Shown: one piece after another, positions 43,185 through 45,995 of the stretch | Numbering within the stretch: the stretch's first letter is position 1 | Layout: every line of letters starts with the position of its first letter | NCBI GenBank assembly: GCA_902604695.1 | Contig: CACKZT010000006.1 | Span: forward strand, 1-45,995 | DNA: 45,995 nucleotides | Direction of reading: 5' to 3' | From: an uncultured Pelagibacteraceae bacterium | Lineage (GTDB): Bacteria > Pseudomonadota > Alphaproteobacteria > Pelagibacterales > Pelagibacteraceae | The notes under the pieces: model-generated | What the model was told of the DNA's origin: nothing | Seen by the model: only the letters and a program-made list of their open reading frames with translations | Database searches by the model: none | Program-made: the position numbers and the translations under genes

Positions 43185-44079
43185 TAAAATTGCTATAATT
43201 GGCTGTGGTTTAATTGGCTCATCAATTTTAAGATCAATAAAAGAATACAAGATTGCAAAAAAAGTGAATATTTTTGACAAATCTAAAGATGTTTTTACAT
43301 TTTTAAAGAAAGAAAATTTGATAGAAGGAACAAATGACATCAATCAGTCTGTTAGAGATGCAGATTTAATTGTGATAGCTACTCCGCTTGGAGCTTATAA
43401 AGAAATACTTTTGTCAATAAAAGATGATTTAAAAAAAAATATAATTCTCACAGATACTGGTTCTGCAAAAAAAGAAATCAATAAGATAATTGAAAACTTA
43501 AACTTAAAGGAAATTTCATGGATAGCTTCACATCCTATAGCTGGTACAGAGGAAAGCGGGCCGCAAGCTGGTTTTCATAAATTATTTAAAGATAGATACT
43601 GTATTATTTCTCCGTCACAAGAAGCAAAAAAGGAAGATGTAGAAAAGCTTAAAAAATTTTGGGAAAAAATTGGGTGCAAAGTTAAAACTATGTCATTCGA
43701 GGAACACGATCATATATTATCACTAACTAGTCATTTGCCGCATGCAATAGCATATAATTTAGTAAGAACTGCCATTAGTAAAGAAGATCAGTTTAAAAAA
43801 GAAATAATCCAATACAGTGCTGGCGGATTAAGAGATTTCACTAGAATTGCATCTTCAGATCCAACTATGTGGAAAGATATTTTTAAAGATAATAGTGAGA
43901 ATATTCTCAAAGCATTAGATAATTTTTCAAATAATTTAGTTGAGTTAAAGGAAGCTATTAAAGAAAAAAATGAGAGTAAATTAATTCAAATATTTTCTAA
44001 AACTAAAAATGTAAGAAAAGAAATTATAGAAGCAGGTCAAGATACAAACAAACCAGACTTTGGGAGAAAAAAAGATTAA
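43177..44079 (+). CDS. tyrA: prephenate/arogenate dehydrogenase (TyrA family)
   Basis: Oxidative decarboxylation of prephenate or arogenate in tyrosine synthesis. The 300-residue single-domain protein has the NAD(P) motif IIGCGLIGSSILRSI near 7-21, VIATPLGAYKEIL near 70, ILTDTGSAKKEI, SHPIAGTEESGPQAG near 117-131, and LTSHLPHAIAYNLV near 188. No chorismate mutase or ACT domain is fused. Which substrate and cofactor it prefers cannot be read from the sequence. It ends with a four-base overlap with convergent plsC. Confidence 0.94.
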   Translation: MFNKIAIIGCGLIGSSILRSIKEYKIAKKVNIFDKSKDVFTFLKKENLIEGTNDINQSVRDADLIVIATPLGAYKEILLSIKDDLKKNIILTDTGSAKKEINKIIENLNLKEISWIASHPIAGTEESGPQAGFHKLFKDRYCIISPSQEAKKEDVEKLKKFWEKIGCKVKTMSFEEHDHILSLTSHLPHAIAYNLVRTAISKEDQFKKEIIQYSAGGLRDFTRIASSDPTMWKDIFKDNSENILKALDNFSNNLVELKEAIKEKNESKLIQIFSKTKNVRKEIIEAGQDTNKPDFGRKKD

Positions 44080-44783
44080 TTAAACCTTTCAATTTCGTTA
44101 TAAATTTTTTCTTCTATTTCTTTTATAAAAATTTCTTTTTCTTTACCAGGCTTTATGGGTTCCAAAAAAGATATATGTATGTCTCCTTTATATTTCATAA
44201 AACTATTTTTCGGCCAAATTTTTCCAGTATTTAAAGCAATTGGTATACAGTTTATATTTAAAAAACTATAAATTCTTCCCACTCCTTTTTTAAAATTCAC
44301 TTTTTCTCCAATTTTTACTCTAGTTCCTTGCGGAAATATTAAAAGCGGCCTGTTATCTTTATTTATTGATTCTTTAATTTTATCTAAAAAAAACAAATTA
44401 TCTTTCGTCGTCTTTTCTCTTACAATTTCAATTGAACCAATCTTTTTAAGATACCAACCAAACAAAGGAATTTTAAGTAACTCTTTTTTTAAAATAAAAA
44501 TAGGATAATCTATAGGTGATTGAAGAATAAAAGTTTCACACATCGACTGATGTGCCGAAGCTAAGAAAAAATTTTTATTTTTTTTTAAATTTTCTAGTCC
44601 ATGAAAAATTACTTTTGTATTTAAGATTATTCTTAGTAAAAATATTATGTAATTTGCGAGTATTTTGCCAAAGTATAAGGTATATTTTTTTGGTAATATT
44701 AATGTAGGCAAAGCAACTAAAAAAATTAATATGACTCCAGAATAGAAAAAAAAATTGAATATTAAAGATTTGGTAAATTGCAT
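44076..44783 (-). CDS. plsC: 1-acyl-sn-glycerol-3-phosphate acyltransferase
   Basis: Makes phosphatidic acid from lysophosphatidic acid at the inner membrane. The 235-residue protein has an N-terminal hydrophobic helix (about 8-30), a second hydrophobic segment (about 43-57), and the acyltransferase motif I as HQSMCE (H78, E83). HX4E in place of HX4D is common in alphaproteobacterial homologs. Motif III is FPQGTR (149-154), followed by PIALNTGKIWPKNSF. It begins at the last base of the lysA stop and overlaps tyrA tail to tail, matching the hisC-tyrA-plsC neighbourhood of many alphaproteobacteria. Confidence 0.93.
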   Translation of the reverse strand: MQFTKSLIFNFFFYSGVILIFLVALPTLILPKKYTLYFGKILANYIIFLLRIILNTKVIFHGLENLKKNKNFFLASAHQSMCETFILQSPIDYPIFILKKELLKIPLFGWYLKKIGSIEIVREKTTKDNLFFLDKIKESINKDNRPLLIFPQGTRVKIGEKVNFKKGVGRIYSFLNINCIPIALNTGKIWPKNSFMKYKGDIHISFLEPIKPGKEKEIFIKEIEEKIYNEIERFN

Positions 44784-45994
44784 TAAGAGTTTATTAGTTT
44801 TAATAAATCTTGTTTCTTTTTAATTATTTTAAATTTATTTTTATTCACTAAAATTTCAGCTATTAAGGGCTTGGTGTTATAATTAGAGGACAGTGACGAA
44901 CCATAAGCGCCGGCATTCGTAATCGCAATAAAGTCGTTTTCTTTTATTTTCTGATAATTTTTATATTTGTTAAACTTACATGTTGTTTCACAAATTGGAC
45001 CAACAAATTCGATAATATTATTTTCTTTTTTGTTATTTTTTATTACAGGAATAATCTCATGTATTGCATCGTATAATGCTGGTCGCATAAAGTCATTCAT
45101 TCCAGCGTCTAATATAATAAATTTTTTATTAAGACCACTTTTAATAAACTGAATTTTACTTATTAAAATTCCTGCATTTCCAACTAAAGCTCTCCCTGGC
45201 TCAAAAATAATATTACAATTATTTTTTTTTTTGAAACTTTCAACAAGTTTAGCGTAATTTTTTAATTTAATTGATTTGTCATTTTTTTTATAGGTTATTC
45301 CAAATCCACCGCCCAAATCTACATATTTAAGTTTCAAATTTAATTCATGGATTAATTTTGAAAGAACAATTAAAGTTTTTCTATAAGGTGTATCTGAAAG
45401 TATTTGACTTCCTATGTGAACACTTAAAGCATCAATTTTAAGAAATTTCAGTTCCTCAATATTTTTATAAATTCTTTTAAACTCCCTTATCGAAATCCCA
45501 AATTTATTTTCTGCTTTACCAGTGGAAATTTTTTTGTGAGTTTTTGCATCTATATTTGGATTCAGTCTGAATCCAACTGAAACCCTTCTTTTAGCTTTTT
45601 TAGCTAATTTATCTATTAATATAGCTTCACTCTCAGACTCTATATTAATTAAAAGTATTTTTTTATTGATTGCAATTTTTAACTCTTCTTCTGATTTCCC
45701 CACTCCTGAGAATACAATTTTGTTATATTTGATCCCGGCTTTTAATGCTTTCAAAAGTTCTCCTCCTGATACTACATCTGCTCCGGATCCTAGCTTTCCA
45801 AGTATTTTTAAAATATTTAAATTACCGTTTGCTTTTGCAGCAAAGCAGATAATGGGATTAACTTTTTTAAAAGTCTTAGAAAAATCTAAATAATTTTTTT
45901 TAATTTGATTTAATGAATAAAGATAAAAGGGTGTTTTATTTTTTTTTATAATATTTAATATTGATGATTTTTCTACTAGTAGATTTTTTCCTTT
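44783..45994 (-). CDS. lysA: diaminopimelate decarboxylase, 5' end beyond the window
   Basis: Last step of lysine synthesis: PLP-dependent decarboxylation of meso-diaminopimelate. The frame stays open to the window edge and gives 403 residues, so only a short N-terminal piece is missing. It shows TPFYLYS, the PLP lysine in CFAAKAN (residue 54 of the visible part), GSGADVVSGGELLKAL, FRLNPNID, HIGSQI, DLGGGFGITY, EPGRALVGNAG, DAGMNDFMRPALY, GPICETTCKF and NAGAYGSSLSSNYN. A TTG at 45754 could be mistaken for the start but lies within the conserved barrel. It overlaps plsC by one base. Confidence 0.95.
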   Translation of the reverse strand, partial: KGKNLLVEKSSILNIIKKNKTPFYLYSLNQIKKNYLDFSKTFKKVNPIICFAAKANGNLNILKILGKLGSGADVVSGGELLKALKAGIKYNKIVFSGVGKSEEELKIAINKKILLINIESESEAILIDKLAKKAKRRVSVGFRLNPNIDAKTHKKISTGKAENKFGISIREFKRIYKNIEELKFLKIDALSVHIGSQILSDTPYRKTLIVLSKLIHELNLKLKYVDLGGGFGITYKKNDKSIKLKNYAKLVESFKKKNNCNIIFEPGRALVGNAGILISKIQFIKSGLNKKFIILDAGMNDFMRPALYDAIHEIIPVIKNNKKENNIIEFVGPICETTCKFNKYKNYQKIKENDFIAITNAGAYGSSLSSNYNTKPLIAEILVNKNKFKIIKKKQDLLKLINS

Positions 45995-45995
45995 G

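Noticed and set aside
44783-45754. lysA as a complete gene starting at TTG 45754
   Set aside because: The same frame is open to the window edge and encodes the conserved PLP-lysine region upstream of that codon, so the gene is longer and truncated by the window.

Overview
The window is an AT-rich (about 70% A+T by eye), very tightly packed bacterial chromosome segment that looks like a streamlined marine alphaproteobacterium of the SAR11/Pelagibacterales type. Pointers are the extreme gene packing (most neighbours overlap or lie within a few bases), the split ATP synthase operon with only atpHAGDC here, the sdhCDAB order, lysine-rich proteins, and a compact SAM-II riboswitch in front of metX. 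The taxonomic call is inference; the gene functions below rest mostly on conserved motifs. I see no tRNA, rRNA, CRISPR array, insertion sequence, prophage or origin. No gene-free stretch exceeds 300 bases; the longest is the roughly 290-base mmsA/dctP intergenic region.

Layout. (1) 15-8600, plus strand: trmD, rplS, leuC, leuD, leuB, asd, sdhC, sdhD, sdhA, sdhB, an unbroken run joining tRNA/ribosome genes, leucine synthesis, the aspartate pathway and succinate dehydrogenase; asd carries a one-base frameshift in an A run. (2) 8608-13479: a methylmalonate-semialdehyde dehydrogenase gene (minus) faces away from a three-gene TRAP transporter (plus). Their shared intergenic region holds two copies of a 31-bp direct repeat plus hairpins. 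(3) 13495-25975: a small secreted protein of unknown function, mdh, a convergent methyltransferase, then a methyltransferase and a GT-C-like membrane protein placed directly in front of sucC-sucD-sucA-sucB-lpdA. (4) 26006-32824: priA and the F1 ATP synthase genes atpHAGDC. (5) 32814-39365, minus strand: a nine-gene set reading rplU, rpmA, obgE, proB, proA, nadD, rsfS, ctpA, rppH from one well-formed promoter. (6) 39431-41911, minus strand: metX-metW-gloB under a SAM-II riboswitch and intrinsic terminator. (7) 42102-45995: hisC-tyrA (plus) meeting plsC and a 5'-truncated lysA (minus).

Together the genes cover a large part of central metabolism: succinate dehydrogenase, malate dehydrogenase, succinyl-CoA synthetase and 2-oxoglutarate dehydrogenase of the TCA cycle; F1 of the ATP synthase; and leucine, proline, methionine, lysine, histidine/tyrosine and NAD synthesis steps. 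The most informative non-coding element is the metX leader, where an aptamer, an alternative antiterminator helix, a terminator and the start codon are packed into about 90 bases. No wholly new multi-gene system was found. The best leads for something undescribed are the paired repeats at mmsA/dctP, the glycan-type genes leading the suc operon, and the transcriptional SAM-II switch.
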